Part shown: positions 41,901 through 54,508 of the stretch, piece by piece
Layout of the letters: each line of letters begins with the position of its first letter
How positions within the stretch are numbered: position 1 is the first letter of the stretch
NCBI GenBank assembly: GCA_029553955.1
Contig: JAKPJZ010000161.1
Span: forward strand, 1-64,000
Source: Chloroflexota bacterium
GTDB lineage: Bacteria > Chloroflexota > Anaerolineae > SpSt-313
DNA length: 64,000 nucleotides
Direction of reading: 5' to 3'
The notes under the pieces: model-generated
What the model saw: the letters and a program-made list of their open reading frames with translations, nothing else
Databases searched by the model: none
Told to the model about the DNA's origin: nothing
Position numbers and translations under genes: made by a program

Positions 41901-42298
41901 CGGTCGCCATAGACGGCAGTGAAGGCGATGGGCAGCGCGAAGAGCAACCAGAAGGGGCTGCTGATGCCGCCGACGAGGTAGACCAGAATGGCGGCTGCGG
42001 CGATGTAGACCTCGGCGCGGAAGCGCGACACGCCGACCGAGTCGTAGAACCTGGTCTTGACGTAGCGCAGCAGCTCCATCAAGCCCTGGAAGGCGAACAG
42101 CACCAGCGAGGTGGCCAGCACACGCCAGGCGCTGGCCGTGTCACCGCCAGAGACGAGCAAGGTGCCGCCCGTCACGGCGATGCCGGCCGAGTAGAACCAA
42201 CCATAGTAGCGCAGGATGATACGGCCGAGTGCCGACGGGTACTGCTCGTCCAGACGCTCGGCGGCGCGCTCACTGCTGGCCTGGCGCGTGGTAGCCAT
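38969..42298 (-). CDS. Large multi-GAF membrane sensor histidine kinase
   Basis: A 1109-residue sensor kinase. An N-terminal region (about 25-195) has six predicted transmembrane helices. Several consecutive GAF-like domains follow (approximately 210-890; boundaries uncertain), suited to binding small ligands or light/redox cofactors. The kinase core is the HisKA_3/NarX type: phospho-acceptor His909 in GELHDLANV, N-box IAQEALSNAKKH, G1 VIDNGPGFD and G2 GRGTRVRVVVP. It should phosphorylate the NarL-type regulator just downstream. The ATG at 42298 is preferred to GTG 42343 for its GAGAG upstream; the stop lies in CTAG. Confidence 0.92.
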   Translation of the reverse strand: MATTRQASSERAAERLDEQYPSALGRIILRYYGWFYSAGIAVTGGTLLVSGGDTASAWRVLATSLVLFAFQGLMELLRYVKTRFYDSVGVSRFRAEVYIAAAAILVYLVGGISSPFWLLFALPIAFTAVYGDRSRSFKYLILAQILAFDLFTVWQTQWEARAMVQGLIYAAVFWALLESATWLYVMAHFRQEERLQHLELLKDSAQRLIPQRDLTELAQEALEMALKLAGTHQGFLLIMQQDSGRVLAHAIRGLSLSPGVTVQGLAGRCRSLAERGLQGAHAAHLDYELQFPYGRYFHDRVASALVVPIATARGHCLAVLHLTSPEKGRFQTPAPSLLDVYAGQLATALDNALSSEERDRTLRHYGSLIALGPKLLERLDPDAILDQVVHYVLGALPQAAGAYVFWPDSRPHLYTLAARAGAELGLPALAAVPLHRLFDGSDDLPPGGPVFSVAEADGARWATVGVTTPPFGSLLAAQLRVGAKPMGFLLLGASEPHAFSPVDQVFLGNLAGHVALAYRNAELHQRRQANRGRLARILQEHTTWRLDQSQDALLDQMARSAVRSLGFGAAVIDLYDPERGGYVTRATANLPQELSTRLRGRLVSRDQVNRVLRPGFRLGDANVYFVPSEARAAEADWTRYRQALGLGHAGPAQWRPDDVLLVPLRRRDGLLLGILALDNPDDKGRPTDDEGHVYENLAEQMVATLEQWRQNAKLQRLGDILARLIEETEASALYQFIVEAGARLLEAEDCSLFLNNTRSGMVEFEASSCIPKEMFERKAMPISAADGAGLTAYVAATGTALFFADDSYRSHPAWEGRFTEHLEYLPSRGCHSLALIALRYPGGRITGVLKVENKRGLDASAGFTEFDREILLPTLANAAAIAIERAHFYWRTGQVLVQKERDRLAGELHDLANVFHMGIMLRIEKLWEQVDSAPQHTPAQTLRQLWRASRYVFGELKKMHEETRHPILIQEGLIQALAHHSQTINLTGVQFSDGIGGRLPVDVEHALYRIAQEALSNAKKHFQSVSDREIQVTVALRHEGASTVLEVIDNGPGFDVAAEMRKPESFGLTRMKEIAEGIKARCDVTSQTGRGTRVRVVVPAQQEEPLRVR

Positions 42299-42364
42299 CT
42301 CACTCTCACAGTTGAAAAGCCAAGCTGCCGGAGTGGGGCCCACCGGGGTTGGAAGTATGGTCGT

Positions 42365-42370
42365 ATTATA
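42365..42370 (-). promoter_or_regulatory. Candidate -10 box for the kinase-regulator pair
   Basis: A perfect TATAAT on the minus strand about 67 bp before the kinase ATG. A TTGTCA lies upstream with a 14-bp spacer, shorter than ideal. Confidence 0.45.
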
Positions 42371-42514
42371 GCATAGCGCCTTGTTGACAACGAGATGCGA
42401 ATGGAGGGGATACCGGTAGGGAGAACGGACTACTGTGGAGGCCGGTGCCCCTCGCGCGCTACAGCACTATGCGCAATGCCGGTGCTCTGCTCTCCCTTGC
42501 GAGAGCGCAAGACA

Positions 42515-42561
42515 CGCAAAGGGGGAGGCCCCTGCATTATACACGGACCGCCCCCTTTGCG
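42515..42561. repeat. Hairpin with CGCAAAGGGGG arms
   Basis: CGCAAAGGGGG (42515-42525) and CCCCCTTTGCG (42551-42561) are exact complements with a 25-nt loop. No gene is seen between 42371 and 42640; the DNA there is repeat-like. Confidence 0.7.
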
Positions 42562-42640
42562 CCAACCTGGCAACCGTATCGGGTATGGACCAAGGGCGTC
42601 GCGACCCCCGTTGGCAGTATCGGAAAGCGGTGGTGGGGAC

Positions 42641-42674
42641 ACACCTGACAGGTCTCCGAAGACCTGTCAGGTGT
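42641..42674. repeat. ACACCTGACAGGTCT hairpin after the lipoprotein gene
   Basis: Exact 15-bp arms (42641-42655 and 42660-42674) with loop CCGA, 10 nt after the stop at 42685 on the minus strand. It would be a terminator-like hairpin, without a T-tract. Member of the recurrent ACCTGACAGGT family. Confidence 0.85.
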
Positions 42675-42684
42675 CTCCCCAGCA

Positions 42685-44910
42685 TTACCGCCGGTCGACG
42701 CTGACCTGGCCGCTGTCGTCGATGGTGATCGTATGGCGATACGGTGAGCTGCCGGAAGCGGCCCAGGCGGCATCGTTCACGACGATGTCGAACGGCGTGC
42801 CGGCATGGCAGAGGCTCTTCACCTCGCGCGCCAGCGCTGCCATGGCCGGCCCAGGGTCAATGCCGACGACAAAGTCGTTCCAGTAGGGGTATTCCTCGTC
42901 GATAGTCTTGCCGGCCTCCCCCGGCCCCGGCTCCCAGAACAGGCCGACCGGGATATGCAGGCCGTCGGGCACGACGATGGCCGTGCTGGGGGCCGCCGCC
43001 GGCTGGTAGGGGTGCTGGGCCGCGTGCGCGCGCAGCGCCCTGGCCAGGCGCAGCCCCTCGGCGTCATCAATGGGCGAGTCTTCGTGGAAGAGCCAGAGCA
43101 GGTAGAGGTTGGCGCCCTCGGAGTAGGTGGTGCTGAGCAGGGTGTCGGCCCACTGCGGCTCATTGCCAGTGTAGAGCGCCACGCCCCAACGGCCGTCGTA
43201 CAGCCGGGCGGCGCCGCGCATCCACGAGGCGGCCAGGCGCAGGTTCGTCACGCCGTCCTCGGGCAGGCCCGCTCCATAGTGCCGGTTCAGATAGTGAACG
43301 TCGTAGCGTTGCATCTTGCCGAAAGCTTCCCACAGGTAGCCGCCCACCCCGGCAGCCAGGTCGTATTGGGCGCGCGAGGGGGGATAGTTGCAGTCCCACG
43401 GCCGGTGATGCCAGTAGCGGCCCAGGTAGCTGCCATAGCCCGCCACATAGGCCCGGTAGACCTCGGCGGCCTGGGCAGCGGTGAGCGGACCTCGAGGATA
43501 GTTCTCGGGGAAGGTGAGCGTGCCCGCCTCGTCTTTGCTGACACAGGCCTGGTCGTAGCTGGGGCACCTGGGGTCGCCAAAGTACGCCGAGGGCTCGTCG
43601 AGAAAGCCCATGCCGCCGAGCGCGTTGCTGCGGAACTGGTCGAGCAGGTCGACTTCGTCGCAGGGGCCGACCCCAAAGTAGGCCGGGCGGGTGGCCATCT
43701 CGGCCACAAAGCGGCGCGCGAGCTGCGATCGCGTGGCGCCGTCTTTGCTCACAAAGCTCATGTCGCCTTCGAACCAGTTAATGCCGCCCTTGATGACCTC
43801 GTCGAGGCGGCCCCAGTCGACCTCGCCGAGGGTGGCCATGGCGCCGGCGGCGTCGTGGGCTATGACGACGCGCGGCACGAGCGTGCCGATGATGAGCGAG
43901 GTGTCGATGCTCAGTGCTACTTCGGGCTTGCCCGGCGCGGCCACGGCCGCCGAGCCGTAGTTGAGGAGCACCGCGCGGCGCTGGAGGTAAGGCGTGCTCA
44001 GGTGATAGCCCGCCAGCCCGGTGACGGGCACGGCCGGGTGGTAGACGGTCGTCGCGTCGCCGCGGCGCACGGCGACGCCCTGGATGGTGCCGAGCGCCGT
44101 CTCGACCTCGACGACCTCGCCCTGCGTGGCGAGCGCCGGCAGGATCAGCGCCTCCGCGAGCGGCACCTGCGGCAAGAGAGCGGCGCCGAGCTGATCGGTG
44201 TAGCCGACCTCGGGTTCGCCGTCGATCTTGACGCGGTAGGCGCTGATGCGCTCGAACCCGGGGCCGTCGACCAGGAGTCGTATCCGCGCGGCGCGGTCGC
44301 GGCGGATCAGCGCCGTCCAGTTGCCCTGGCGCTCGGCCTTGGCCTCGGTGGGTGGCACGCCGATCCAAAAGCTGTCTTGCTGCCACTCGACCTGGTACCA
44401 GTAGCAGGTGCGCCCTTCGACCTCTTCACTGCCGACGATGGCGATCGTCGCCAGGGCCACGTTGGGGCGCCTGATGGGCTCGGTGCCCGGTTTGAGCCCG
44501 CTGTTGGCGGCGGCGTAGCGTTCCCAGCCGGGCACAGCGGCCTCGTCGTAGACGGCATACTGCACCCAGTCGCCCACGCGCCAGGGGATGGCTGGGCTGC
44601 CTTCGGGGCCGGCCTGCAGGGCGCGGAGCAGCTCGGCGGCGCGCTCGCCGGTGGCGATGGCCGGCTGCAGGAAGGCGTCGCTGGGCGTGCCGGAGGGGTC
44701 TTCATAGGCGAGGATCTTGGGGAACGGCGGGCGGCCGGCGAAATCCCCTGGATAGAGCCACGGCGAAGGGGTGGTCGCTGGCGCCGCTGGTGCCTGGGCT
44801 GTTGCCGGCGGCGGCGCGGTGGCTGTGCCCGGCGCAGGATGTGCGGGTGCACAGGCGGTCAGTACGAGGAGCAGCGCGGCGGCGAGGGAGACGAGTCGCG
44901 TCGTTGCCAT
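42685..44910 (-). CDS. Large secreted lipoprotein, function unknown
   Basis: A 741-residue predicted lipoprotein: signal peptide MATTRLVSLAAALLLVLTAC with lipobox LTAC, then a Pro/Ala/Thr-rich linker. Not recognised as a known enzyme. The middle contains beta-rich stretches with many Trp/Tyr and Cys residues (for example DEVDLLDQFRSN, YFGDPRCPSYDQAC, WDCNYPPSRAQYDL); the C-terminal half has YNLRLAASW-like helical repeats. A polysaccharide-binding or glycosidase-like surface role is possible but not supported by catalytic motifs. AGGAGGTG precedes the ATG at 44910. It lies between the kinase operon and the Clp genes. Confidence 0.8.
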   Translation of the reverse strand: MATTRLVSLAAALLLVLTACAPAHPAPGTATAPPPATAQAPAAPATTPSPWLYPGDFAGRPPFPKILAYEDPSGTPSDAFLQPAIATGERAAELLRALQAGPEGSPAIPWRVGDWVQYAVYDEAAVPGWERYAAANSGLKPGTEPIRRPNVALATIAIVGSEEVEGRTCYWYQVEWQQDSFWIGVPPTEAKAERQGNWTALIRRDRAARIRLLVDGPGFERISAYRVKIDGEPEVGYTDQLGAALLPQVPLAEALILPALATQGEVVEVETALGTIQGVAVRRGDATTVYHPAVPVTGLAGYHLSTPYLQRRAVLLNYGSAAVAAPGKPEVALSIDTSLIIGTLVPRVVIAHDAAGAMATLGEVDWGRLDEVIKGGINWFEGDMSFVSKDGATRSQLARRFVAEMATRPAYFGVGPCDEVDLLDQFRSNALGGMGFLDEPSAYFGDPRCPSYDQACVSKDEAGTLTFPENYPRGPLTAAQAAEVYRAYVAGYGSYLGRYWHHRPWDCNYPPSRAQYDLAAGVGGYLWEAFGKMQRYDVHYLNRHYGAGLPEDGVTNLRLAASWMRGAARLYDGRWGVALYTGNEPQWADTLLSTTYSEGANLYLLWLFHEDSPIDDAEGLRLARALRAHAAQHPYQPAAAPSTAIVVPDGLHIPVGLFWEPGPGEAGKTIDEEYPYWNDFVVGIDPGPAMAALAREVKSLCHAGTPFDIVVNDAAWAASGSSPYRHTITIDDSGQVSVDRR

Positions 44911-44934
44911 GATGCACCTCCTGGGCATGTAGCC

Positions 44935-44982
44935 CGGCGGGAAACCTGACAGGTCTCCGAAGACCTGTCAGGTTTCCCGCCG
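44935..44982. repeat. ACCTGACAGGT hairpin after clpC
   Basis: Perfect 22-bp arms (44935-44956 and 44961-44982) with loop CCGA, 7 nt after the ClpC stop on the minus strand. Same loop as the copy at 42.65 kb, but with a different outer arm. Confidence 0.9.
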
Positions 44983-44989
44983 AAGCCGG

Positions 44990-47473
<2,484 letters not shown>

Positions 47474-47520
47474 AGCTCTATTACCTCATACCGATCACTA
47501 ACGGCCGGCCCCCCGGACTC

Positions 47521-47560
47521 TCGAACTTGTTCGGGCCTCGGACTCCCGAACTTGTTCGGG
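47521..47560. repeat. CCCGAACTTGTTCGGG palindromes after clpB
   Basis: Two copies of CGAACTTGTTCGGG (47522-47535 and 47547-47560), the second extended to a full CCCGAACTTGTTCGGG palindrome (47545-47560). They lie 12 bp after the ClpB stop, like the pair after ychF. Confidence 0.7.
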
Positions 47561-47571
47561 CGTTCCCGCGC

Positions 47572-50172
<2,601 letters not shown>

Positions 50173-50209
50173 GGTTGTCTACTCTTATGGTTGTGGACGA
50201 AACGGTCCT

Positions 50210-50325
50210 ACGTGATGCGTGATGCGTATCCTGCCGCCTCATCGCACGACACCCAACACGCAACGCGCAACACCCTTACACGTGACGTATCACGCATCAC
50301 GTTTCACGCCTTACGCATCAGTATC
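50210..50325. repeat. Family F inverted array upstream of clpB
   Basis: ACGTGATGCGTGATGCGTAT and ACGTATCACGCATCACG units form an imperfect inverted repeat spanning the gap between the release-factor-like gene and clpB. Confidence 0.65.
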
Positions 50326-51412
50326 TGAGCAGCGCCCCGATCTGCCCGACGGTGCCCAGCGCGGTGCCACTGCGGACGACCTCGACGCGCGCGCCCTGTT
50401 GGAACGCCTTGTGCACAGCACGCTCGACGATGTTGCGCACCGGCCGGGCATTGGCGGTGCCGCAGAAGAGGCAGCGCTCTGCCTCGTTGACGGTCAGATA
50501 GTCGCAGTCGGGGCAGACAATGCCCGGTGCGGCCAGGCCATCTTCGACCAGGAGGGTCAGCACCCGGCCCTCCTGCAGGACGAACAGCGTATCGGCGAGC
50601 CCGATGGCCGCCGGGCCGTTCGCATGGTGCAGGGTAATCAAGCGGTCCACCAGTCCGAGCTCGCGCTGTTCTTCGAGATCGCTCAGGATTTCGCGCGAGC
50701 GCTCGACGACGGCTGAACCGGGCGCGTTGGCGTCGAGCGACATGGTGCCCACCACGGCCTGGCGCAGGGGCGAGGGCAAGAACTCGCGGAAACGGGCCAT
50801 GTTCTCTCCGGTGCCGGCCAGGATCAGCCGCGAGCAGCCGGCGGCGTCGCAAAAGCGCGAGGTCGCCTCGGCGGCCGCCCGCAGGTTGGCATCGGCGTGC
50901 TTCTCGGTGTGCCGCTGGAAGCGGGGGGCCGACCAGCCGCCCTGCTTGTGGTGCTTGATCGGCTCGCCGACGGTGTCTTCCTCACGCACAATGCCGCCCA
51001 TATCGATCAGGAAGAGGCGCGCCCCTTCGCGGCCGACCAGCGCGACGCTGTAGGGCGCGTACTGGTCGAGCAGGTTGCTGAAGGGGATCAGGTAGGCCTT
51101 GTCGCCCACGTAGATTTCGCTGCGTACCCGAACGGGCACAGGGAACGGCTGCCACAGCCCGTCGGCCAGGCAGGAAAAGATGATCAGCCCTTTTCCCTGC
51201 CAGTCGTACTCCAGGTCCACATAGCGCGCGATGCGCTGCAGGTCATCGGTGGGGGCATCGGCGCCCCTCGCCCGCTCCAGGAGGTCGCGCAGTGTCAGCT
51301 TGACTTGGTCCTTCTGGTTCCGTGAGAGGTCGGTGTCGAGATACAGGCTGAGCACTGGAGCCTTGACGGCGGTAAAGCCCGCCAATTCCCGCAGGTCTGC
51401 TGTCGCGATCAC
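50318..51412 (-). CDS. Bacterial eRF1-like (baeRF) protein
   Basis: A 364-residue protein related to archaeo-eukaryotic peptide release factor 1, in the bacterial baeRF/VLRF1-like group. Three parts are visible: an N-terminal domain, a middle region with [20 protein letters not shown] (about 152-172) which occupies the place of the GGQ-type hydrolysis loop but with Trp after the two glycines, and a C-terminal domain with a zinc ribbon (CPDC, CLFC) and a [12 protein letters not shown] end typical of Pelota/eRF1 domain 3. A ribosome-rescue or tRNA-related role is inferred. The GTG start overlaps the hspR stop and has AAAGGAGG upstream, so it is regulated with hspR. Confidence 0.82.
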   Translation of the reverse strand: MIATADLRELAGFTAVKAPVLSLYLDTDLSRNQKDQVKLTLRDLLERARGADAPTDDLQRIARYVDLEYDWQGKGLIIFSCLADGLWQPFPVPVRVRSEIYVGDKAYLIPFSNLLDQYAPYSVALVGREGARLFLIDMGGIVREEDTVGEPIKHHKQGGWSAPRFQRHTEKHADANLRAAAEATSRFCDAAGCSRLILAGTGENMARFREFLPSPLRQAVVGTMSLDANAPGSAVVERSREILSDLEEQRELGLVDRLITLHHANGPAAIGLADTLFVLQEGRVLTLLVEDGLAAPGIVCPDCDYLTVNEAERCLFCGTANARPVRNIVERAVHKAFQQGARVEVVRSGTALGTVGQIGALLRY

Positions 51413-51843
51413 GACTCGTCCTCCTTTGGTTGGCTCGCCGGCCGGCCGCTCGGCAGTTGCCGGCGGCGCACGGTCGGCAGATTCCGGGAACGCTCGTCGA
51501 GGAGCGCACGCAGATGCTCGATCTCGGCCTCCATCTCGGCCCGCATCGCGTCCATCTCGGCCTGCATCTGCTCTATGCGCTCCGTCAAGTTGAGGATAAC
51601 CTCTACGCCGGCCAGGTTCACGCCCAGGTCCTCCACCAAGCGAGAGATGCGCTGCAGCCGCTCGATGTCGCTGGGCGAGTAGAGCCGGACCTTGCCCCGC
51701 GAGCGCGAAGGGACCACCAGCCCCAGCCGCTCATAGTAGCGCAGCGTCTGTGGATGCAGCGCGACCAGCTTGGCAGCGATGCTGATGACGTAGCAGGGCT
51801 CGTCGTGCATCGCGCCTTCTTCTCTGTCTCGCCTGGTTGCCAT
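51409..51843 (-). CDS. hspR: HspR-type MerR-family heat-shock repressor
   Basis: A 144-residue MerR-family protein. The winged helix-turn-helix ([26 protein letters not shown]) and the following [14 protein letters not shown] match HspR, the repressor of dnaK/clpB operons that binds HAIR inverted repeats. A coiled-coil dimerisation helix (about 85-120) follows. TGAGGTAAGG precedes the ATG at 51843. It is first in a unit with the release-factor-like gene and probably clpB. A dyad AGTAC-N7-GTACT lies upstream. Confidence 0.9.
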   Translation of the reverse strand: MATRRDREEGAMHDEPCYVISIAAKLVALHPQTLRYYERLGLVVPSRSRGKVRLYSPSDIERLQRISRLVEDLGVNLAGVEVILNLTERIEQMQAEMDAMRAEMEAEIEHLRALLDERSRNLPTVRRRQLPSGRPASQPKEDES

Positions 51844-51865
51844 AGACCTTACCTCAGTTCCCTAG

Positions 51866-51882
51866 AGTACTACTACCGTACT
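51866..51882. promoter_or_regulatory. Candidate operator dyad AGTAC-N7-GTACT
   Basis: AGTAC (51866-51870), a 7-bp spacer, GTACT (51878-51882), 23 bp upstream of hspR. The 7-bp spacing equals that of the HAIR element (CTTGAGT-N7-ACTCAAG) but the half sites differ, so an HspR autoregulatory site is speculative. Confidence 0.3.
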
Positions 51883-51957
51883 TGGTGTGGGCACTTGCAG
51901 GTGCTCCAGGTAGGTGCCGGCTGACCTGCTCCGCTGTTGCCCGGCCCTGGCCTGGAG

Positions 51958-52055
51958 GGGGTTTGGGTGGGTTGGTTGGCCCTGCTGGCTGCCCCTGGCG
52001 CGCCCGCGGGCGCGCCAGGGGCAGCCAGCAGGGCCAACCAACCCACCCAAACCCC
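51958..52055. repeat. Perfect 98-bp loopless palindrome, family D copy 3
   Basis: Arms of 49 bp (51958-52006 and 52007-52055) are exact complements. It shows the same layout as the D copies at 27.4 and 33.7 kb (a G-run, then Y-substituted GGTGGGTTGGTTGG, then GCTGCCCC) but differs at several positions, each matched on the other arm. It lies about 80 bp after the HtrA stop and 115 bp before hspR. Confidence 0.95.
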
Positions 52056-52135
52056 ACCTTAAGGATTACGTTCCGGCTACGTGCGAAGCGTAACGCCCGG
52101 ATGCTTCGACTCTCCGGTCATGTACGGCTGTAGTG

Positions 52136-53347
52136 CTAGTCAGTCGGTCGCTGCGCCAGCCTGACTTCCACCACCTGCGCCTGGCCGTTGCGCAGGATGC
52201 TCAGACGGACCGTCTGCCCCGCGCTGGCCTCCTCAATCAGGTAGACCAGCAGGTCGTCGAACTGGCGCACCGGCGCGTCGTCGATGGCGGTGATCACATC
52301 GCCGCCGATATGCAGTTGCGCATCGCGCACGGTAACGCTGTGAGTCGATCCGTGCAGGCCGGCGCGCTCGGCCGGGCTGCCCTTGATGATATCAATCACC
52401 AGGGCGCCGCGGCGCTCGGGCAGCTTCATGGCGTCGGCGGTGTCGGGGTCCACATCGCGCCCCGAGACGCCCAGCCAGGGGTAGACGTAGCGGCCCTCTT
52501 TGATCAACTGCGGCACCACGCGCCGGATCAGGTTCACCGGCACGGCAAAGCCGACGCCCGAGTTGACGCCGTTCTGGGCGTTGATGGCCGTGTTGACGCC
52601 GATCACGCGGCCCTGCGAGTCGAGCAACGGGCCGCCCGAGTTGCCCGGGTTGATCGCCGCGTCGGTCTGGATCATGCGCGGGATGGAGAAGCGCCCCTTC
52701 ACCGCGCTGGATTCGCGCCCCAGCGGCAAGGTGCGCCCAACAGCGCTGACGATGCCGGTGGTGAGCGTGCCCTGCAGGCCGAAGGGGTTGCCGATGGCGA
52801 TGGCCACCTGGCCCACTTGGGCCTCGTCATACTCGCTCAGTTGCAGTGGGATAACGCCCGCGGGCACGTGATCGGCCTTGACCACGGCCAGGTCGCTATC
52901 GGGATCGCTGCCGACGACCTCGCCGCGCGCCTGGTCGCCATCGGCGTAGACGATGAGCACCTCCTCTGCGCCCTCGGCCACGTGATGGTTGGTGACGATG
53001 TGCCCCTCGCTGTCGATCACAAAGCCCGAGCCCTGGCCGTGGACATACTGATCGGGCGGTTCCCCTTCCTGGGGCTGAAAGCGATAGCCGCCCTCCGAGC
53101 GCTTGGTGACGCGCAAGTTGACCACGGCAGGGTTGGCCCGCCTGTACAGGCTGACCAGCAACTGCTCCTGCTCTGGGAGGCTGGGCAACGACCCGTGGAC
53201 CTCAGGCACGGCTTTGGGCTCGCTGGCCGCCGGGGGCGCCGCCAGGCCGCTGCGCACAGCCCCGAATGGCAAGCCGCACGGCACGCAGCCCGCCAGCAGC
53301 ACTGCCAGCACCCCTCCGATCAGCAGGACCCCCAGTCTCGTTCTCAT
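52136..53347 (-). CDS. HtrA/DegP-family serine protease
   Basis: A 403-residue envelope protease. A lipobox-like LLAGC (17-21) suggests a lipid-anchored protein. The catalytic triad is His122 (TNHHVAEG), Asp152 (SDLAVVK) and Ser237 (GNSGGP). A C-terminal PDZ domain (about 295-395, RGALVIDIIKGSPAERAGLH) binds misfolded protein ends. It degrades or refolds damaged periplasmic or extracellular proteins. Its stop lies in CTAG. The dnaJ gene is directly upstream, separated by an ACCTGACAGGT palindrome. Confidence 0.92.
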   Translation of the reverse strand: MRTRLGVLLIGGVLAVLLAGCVPCGLPFGAVRSGLAAPPAASEPKAVPEVHGSLPSLPEQEQLLVSLYRRANPAVVNLRVTKRSEGGYRFQPQEGEPPDQYVHGQGSGFVIDSEGHIVTNHHVAEGAEEVLIVYADGDQARGEVVGSDPDSDLAVVKADHVPAGVIPLQLSEYDEAQVGQVAIAIGNPFGLQGTLTTGIVSAVGRTLPLGRESSAVKGRFSIPRMIQTDAAINPGNSGGPLLDSQGRVIGVNTAINAQNGVNSGVGFAVPVNLIRRVVPQLIKEGRYVYPWLGVSGRDVDPDTADAMKLPERRGALVIDIIKGSPAERAGLHGSTHSVTVRDAQLHIGGDVITAIDDAPVRQFDDLLVYLIEEASAGQTVRLSILRNGQAQVVEVRLAQRPTD

Positions 53348-53371
53348 CGATGTCTCCTGGCGCTCGCCAGG

Positions 53372-53399
53372 CCTGACAGGTCTCCGGAGACCTGTCAGG
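53372..53399. repeat. Perfect 28-bp CCTGACAGGT palindrome after dnaJ
   Basis: CCTGACAGGTCTCC and its exact complement, ending 1 nt before the DnaJ stop codon region on the minus strand (stop at 53401-53403). It is positioned like a terminator between dnaJ and htrA, without a T-tract. Confidence 0.9.
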
Positions 53400-53400
53400 T

Positions 53401-54339
53401 CTACCGGCCTCTCAACTCGGCAAGCTGGCGAAAGAGCGCTTTCTCTTTCTCGCTCAGCCTCTGCGGCACCTGGATGCGCACCTCGACGTACAGGTCACCG
53501 CGGCGGCCCGCATCGCTCAGATGCGGCATGCCCTGGCCGCGCAGGCGGAACACCTGGCCGGCCTGCGTCTCGGGCGGGATTTTCAGCATAATCTGCCCCT
53601 TGAGCGTGGGCACGGGCACCTCGCCGCCGAGCACGGCGGTATAGACGTCGACCGGCACCTCGGTGCGCAGGTCATCGCCGTCGACCGTGAACCGTGGGTC
53701 GGCCTGCACCTCAATGACGAGGAACAGGTCGCCGCGCGCTGCACCTGAGCGGCTCTGTGCGCCCTCGCCGGCGATGCGCACCCGCGAGCCGGTGCGTACG
53801 CCTGCCGGGATCTTGACCTCCAGCGTGCGCCCGCTGGTGCGCAGCAGGCGCTTGGTGCCGTGGTAGGCCTCTTCGAGGGTGATCTGTACCGACTGCTCGT
53901 AGCTGGGGACGGCGCCGGCCTGGGCCTGCTCGTAGCCGCCGGCGCCGCGCGCGCCCATGCCGCCAAAGACGCTGCGGAAGAACTCGGAAAAGCCACCGGC
54001 GCCCGCAAAGAGGTCGTTGAGGTCGGCATATTCCACGTGCACGCGCCCGCCCGGCGCGCCCGCGGTCCACTGGCTCCAGTCGAACTCGCCCGGCCGCCCG
54101 CCCATGCGCTGCCATTGCTGATAGCGCGAGCCGAGCTCGTCGTATTTGCGGCGCTTCTCGGGGTCCGACAGCACCTCGTAGGCTTCGTTGATCTCTTTGA
54201 AGCGCTCCTCCGAGGCCTGGTCGCCCGGGTTCACGTCGGGGTGGTACTTGCGGGCCAGTTGGCGGTAGGCGCGTCTGATCTCTTTGTCGCTGGCGCCGCG
54301 CTCGACGCCCAAGATCTTGTAATAGTCCTTGTATTCCAT
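53401..54339 (-). CDS. dnaJ: DnaJ-family co-chaperone without zinc finger
   Basis: A 312-residue Hsp40. The J domain carries HPD at 33-35 and is followed by a Gly/Phe/Ser linker ([11 protein letters not shown]) and two C-terminal beta domains. The four C-x-x-C-x-G-x-G zinc repeats of type I DnaJ are absent, so it is a type II (CbpA-like) protein. It stimulates DnaK ATPase. No dnaK lies nearby. The ATG at 54339 is used since the J domain begins [12 protein letters not shown] there, with GGAAGG upstream. It lies 170 bp after grpE in the same direction. Confidence 0.92.
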   Translation of the reverse strand: MEYKDYYKILGVERGASDKEIRRAYRQLARKYHPDVNPGDQASEERFKEINEAYEVLSDPEKRRKYDELGSRYQQWQRMGGRPGEFDWSQWTAGAPGGRVHVEYADLNDLFAGAGGFSEFFRSVFGGMGARGAGGYEQAQAGAVPSYEQSVQITLEEAYHGTKRLLRTSGRTLEVKIPAGVRTGSRVRIAGEGAQSRSGAARGDLFLVIEVQADPRFTVDGDDLRTEVPVDVYTAVLGGEVPVPTLKGQIMLKIPPETQAGQVFRLRGQGMPHLSDAGRRGDLYVEVRIQVPQRLSEKEKALFRQLAELRGR

Positions 54340-54379
54340 ATCTCGCCTTCCGATAGCCTGCGCCCAGCAGCGGCATGAC

Positions 54380-54500
54380 TCACCGCAGAGGCGCAGAGGG
54401 CGCAGCGATGTCAATGGATGCGATAGTCTGTGCAAGCGCAGGAATCGAGGCAAGCATAGATCGAGGCCTCTCCTCCGCGCCCTCTGCGCCTCTGCGGTGA
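54380..54500. repeat. 24-bp-arm inverted repeat between grpE and dnaJ
   Basis: TCACCGCAGAGGCGCAGAGG continuing to 54403 is an exact complement of 54477-54500, with a 73-nt spacer. The sequence type (CACCGCAGAGGCGCAGAG) is a widespread intergenic repeat. Confidence 0.8.
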
Positions 54501-54508
54501 ACCCGTCC

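Noticed and set aside
42395-42704. Several overlapping open frames of 60-160 residues on both strands
   Set aside because: They run through hairpins and the ACCTGACAGGT repeat, with no family resemblance; repeat DNA stays open by chance.
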